Origin: Thermoplasmata archaeon
GTDB lineage: Archaea; Thermoplasmatota; Thermoplasmata; Lutacidiplasmatales; UBA184
Direction of reading: 5' to 3'
Assembly (NCBI GenBank): GCA_021792485.1
Contig: JAJYUO010000061.1
Span: 1-7,229, forward strand
Length of the DNA stretch: 7,229 nt
The first letter of the stretch is position 1. Each line of letters begins with the position of its first letter. The notes under the pieces were generated by a model that saw nothing but the letters and a program-made list of their open reading frames with translations, made no database searches and was not told where the DNA came from. Made by a program: the position numbers and the translations under genes. Below are positions 5,316-7,229 of this stretch, piece after piece.

Positions 5316-7229
5316 TCACGCAGAGCGCTTTCGTCGGCTCCGCGCGGAGGCCCTTGCGGGACGGGGCGGGGGCACGCCGGGTCGCCGCAGATCGAACCGA
5401 TCCGCGTTCGCCACCTTTCCCCACGCCTTCGCGAAGTCGGCCACGAACTTTCCCTGCGCATCGGCCGCCCCGTACACCTCGGCGATCGCCCGCAGCTCGG
5501 AGTTCGCCCCGAAGATGAGGTCGACGCGGGTACCGGTCCAGCGAGGCGCCCCCGTCTTCCGATCGTGTCCTTCGAAGACGTTCTCATCCGATGTCGCGGT
5601 CCACTCGGTGCGCATGTCCAGGAGGTTCACGAAGAAGTCGTTGGTCAGCGTCTCGGGCCGCTGCGTGAAAACGCCGTGGCGCGAACCGCCGAAGTTCGCG
5701 TTGAGGACCCGCATGCCTCCGATGAGCACTGTCATCTCCGGGGCGGTCAGCGTCAGCAGCTGCGCCTTGTCGATCAGGAGCTCCTCGGCCGGCACGGTAA
5801 ATCGGGTCTTGAGATAGTTGCGGAACCCGTCGGCCACCGGCTCGAGATAGCCGAACGACTCCACGTCCGTCTGCTCCTGGGACGCGTCGGTGCGGCCGGG
5901 CGCGAACGGGACGGTCACCGGGTGCCCGGCGCTCCTCGCGGCCTGCTCCACGGCCGCGCATCCCCCGAGAACGATCAGGTCCGCCAACGACACCCTCGTT
6001 CGGTCCGACCGGGCGGTGTCGAACGCCGTCTGGATCCCTTCGAGGATCGCCAGGACCTTCGCGAGCTGAGCGGGTTGGTTGACCTCCCAGTCCTTCTGCG
6101 GCGCGAGTCGGATGCGGGCGCCGTTCGCTCCACCGCGCTTGTCCGAACCGCGGAATGTCGCCGCCGACGACCAGGCGGTGTAGACGAGCTGGGAGATCGA
6201 GAGGCCGGAGGCCAAGATCCGGGCCTTCAGGTCCTCGATGTCCCGCGCGTCGATCAACTCGTGATCGACCGCGGGGACCGGGTCTTGCCAGATGAGATCC
6301 TCCGCCGGTACCTCGGGCCCGAGGTAGCGCGTGCGCGGCCCCATGTCCCGGTGCGTCAGCTTGAACCACGCGCGGGCAAAGGCGTCCGCGAACTCCTCCG
6401 GGTGCTCGTAGTAGCGCCGGGCGATCTTCTCGTAGACCGGATCGAAGCGCAGCGCGAGGTCCGTCACCAGCATCGTGGGCTTGTGGAACTTCGCGGGATC
6501 GAAGGCATCGGGGACCGTCGCGACGTCCCCCTTGGCTTGGAACTGGTACGCACCGGCCGGACTCTTCGTCAGCTCCCACTCGTACCCGAATAGGTTTTCG
6601 AGGAAGTTGTTGCTCCAACGAGTGGGCGTGGTGGTCCAGGTGACCTCCGGGCCACCGCCGATCGCGTCCTTGCCCTTTCCCGTGCCGAACGAGCTCTTCC
6701 AGCCGATCCCCATCTGCTCGATCGGGGCGGCCTCCGGCTCCGGACCGACGAACTTTGGGTCCCCGGCGCCGTGGGTCTTGCCGAAGGAGTGGCCCCCGGC
6801 GATCAGCGCGACGGTCTCCTCGTCGTTCATCGCCATGCGCTTGAACGTCTCGCGGATGTCCCGGGCGGCCGCGACCGGGTCCGGCGTACCGTTGGGGCCC
6901 TCGGGGTTCACGTAGATGAGACCCATCTGCACGGCGGCAAGTGGGTTTTCCAGATCCCGGTCGCCGGTGTAGCGCTGGTCGCCGAGCCACGTCGCTTCCT
7001 TGCCCCAGTAGACCGATTCATCTGGCTCCCAGACGTCCGGGCGGCCCCCGCCGAATCCGAAGGTCTTGAATCCCATCGACTCCAGCGCGACGTTTCCCGA
7101 CAGAACGATCAGGTCCGCCCAGGAGATCTGGCGACCGTACTTCTGTTTGATCGGCCAGAGCAACCGGCGCGCCCGATCGAGGAGGATGTTGTCCGGCCAG
7201 GAGTTGAGCGGCGCGAAGCGCTGCTGGCC
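5316..7229 (-). CDS. katG: Catalase-peroxidase KatG (N-terminus cut by window end)
   Basis: KatG is a heme enzyme that breaks down hydrogen peroxide by catalase and peroxidase reactions. The frame is open from the window edge, giving 637 visible residues that begin in the conserved RFAPLNSWPDN segment. Judged against Mycobacterium tuberculosis KatG, roughly 120 residues are missing, including the distal Arg-Trp-His triad. The visible N-domain has the cross-link Tyr 106 (GLIYVNPEG) and Met 132 (RMAMND), corresponding to Tyr229 and Met255. It also has the proximal heme ligand His 147 in GGHSFGKTHG (His270), proximal Trp 198 (Trp321) and Asp 257 (Asp381). The heme-free C-terminal domain follows from about residue 310, with FRGSDKRGGANG, the duplicate core GGCAA, and TPGRTDASQEQT-like and NLLDM motifs. 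A methionine-like TTG at 7163 is internal, not the start. The protein ends with a 23-residue basic tail beyond the usual RFDL end. The promoter lies outside the window. Confidence 0.97.
   Translation of the reverse strand, partial: GQQRFAPLNSWPDNILLDRARRLLWPIKQKYGRQISWADLIVLSGNVALESMGFKTFGFGGGRPDVWEPDESVYWGKEATWLGDQRYTGDRDLENPLAAVQMGLIYVNPEGPNGTPDPVAAARDIRETFKRMAMNDEETVALIAGGHSFGKTHGAGDPKFVGPEPEAAPIEQMGIGWKSSFGTGKGKDAIGGGPEVTWTTTPTRWSNNFLENLFGYEWELTKSPAGAYQFQAKGDVATVPDAFDPAKFHKPTMLVTDLALRFDPVYEKIARRYYEHPEEFADAFARAWFKLTHRDMGPRTRYLGPEVPAEDLIWQDPVPAVDHELIDARDIEDLKARILASGLSISQLVYTAWSSAATFRGSDKRGGANGARIRLAPQKDWEVNQPAQLAKVLAILEGIQTAFDTARSDRTRVSLADLIVLGGCAAVEQAARSAGHPVTVPFAPGRTDASQEQTDVESFGYLEPVADGFRNYLKTRFTVPAEELLIDKAQLLTLTAPEMTVLIGGMRVLNANFGGSRHGVFTQRPETLTNDFFVNLLDMRTEWTATSDENVFEGHDRKTGAPRWTGTRVDLIFGANSELRAIAEVYGAADAQGKFVADFAKAWGKVANADRFDLRRPGVPPPRPARASARSRRKRSA

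Noticed and set aside
4920..6593. Plus-strand open frame (557 codons) running through the tRNA and antisense to katG
   Set aside because: It passes through a tRNA gene on the opposite strand and mirrors katG codons; the Arg-rich composition is typical of an antisense shadow.
1..7229. CRISPR array, insertion sequence, phage or defence genes
   Set aside because: No regularly spaced direct repeats, transposase or integrase motifs, or defence-type domains were seen on either strand.

Overview
This window looks like an ordinary, gene-dense stretch of chromosome from a high-G+C archaeon. By eye about two thirds of the bases are G or C. Several things point to Archaea rather than Bacteria. Short A/T-rich boxes sit about 26-29 bases before the start codon or RNA 5' end of four transcription units, which is TATA-box spacing with leaderless mRNAs. 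The tRNA gene does not encode CCA. The main operon is a four-subunit 2-oxoacid:ferredoxin oxidoreductase of the kind common in archaea and anaerobes. A high-G+C lineage related to Thermoplasmata would fit, but that placement is a guess. A database search of the proteins would settle it.

Layout, left to right. (1) 1-455, minus strand: the first half of a branched-chain amino acid aminotransferase (ilvE), cut by the window edge. (2) 456-574: a divergent promoter region with two TATA-like boxes and an 18-bp near-palindrome. (3) 575-3286, plus strand: four genes joined by 4-base stop/start overlaps, encoding the delta (2x[4Fe-4S] ferredoxin), alpha, beta (thiamine diphosphate) and gamma subunits of a VOR-type 2-oxoacid:ferredoxin oxidoreductase. 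(4) 3287-3389: a convergent gap with three short perfect palindromes. (5) 3390-4391, minus: a ten-helix EamA/DMT-family transporter. (6) 4392-4576: a divergent gap with inverted repeats and a promoter. (7) 4577-5035, plus: a universal stress protein with an ATP-binding motif. (8) 5109-5181, minus: tRNA-Cys(GCA). (9) 5182-5315: the tRNA promoter and a large G+C-rich hairpin just after the katG stop codon. (10) 5316-7229, minus: catalase-peroxidase KatG, missing roughly its first 120 residues beyond the window edge.

How the genes fit together. IlvE interconverts branched-chain amino acids and 2-oxoacids. The divergent oxidoreductase would convert those 2-oxoacids to acyl-CoA with reduction of ferredoxin, or run the reverse reductive carboxylation. 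The two units share one short intergenic region, so joint control is plausible. The right half (stress protein, tRNA, KatG) has a loose oxidative-stress flavour but no operon structure. I found no CRISPR array, insertion sequence, phage gene or clearly new system. The more interesting points are the leaderless promoter architecture, the near-palindrome between ilvE and the VOR operon, a copy of the tRNA acceptor strand just after the tRNA gene, the large hairpin after katG, and two unusual details in KatG.
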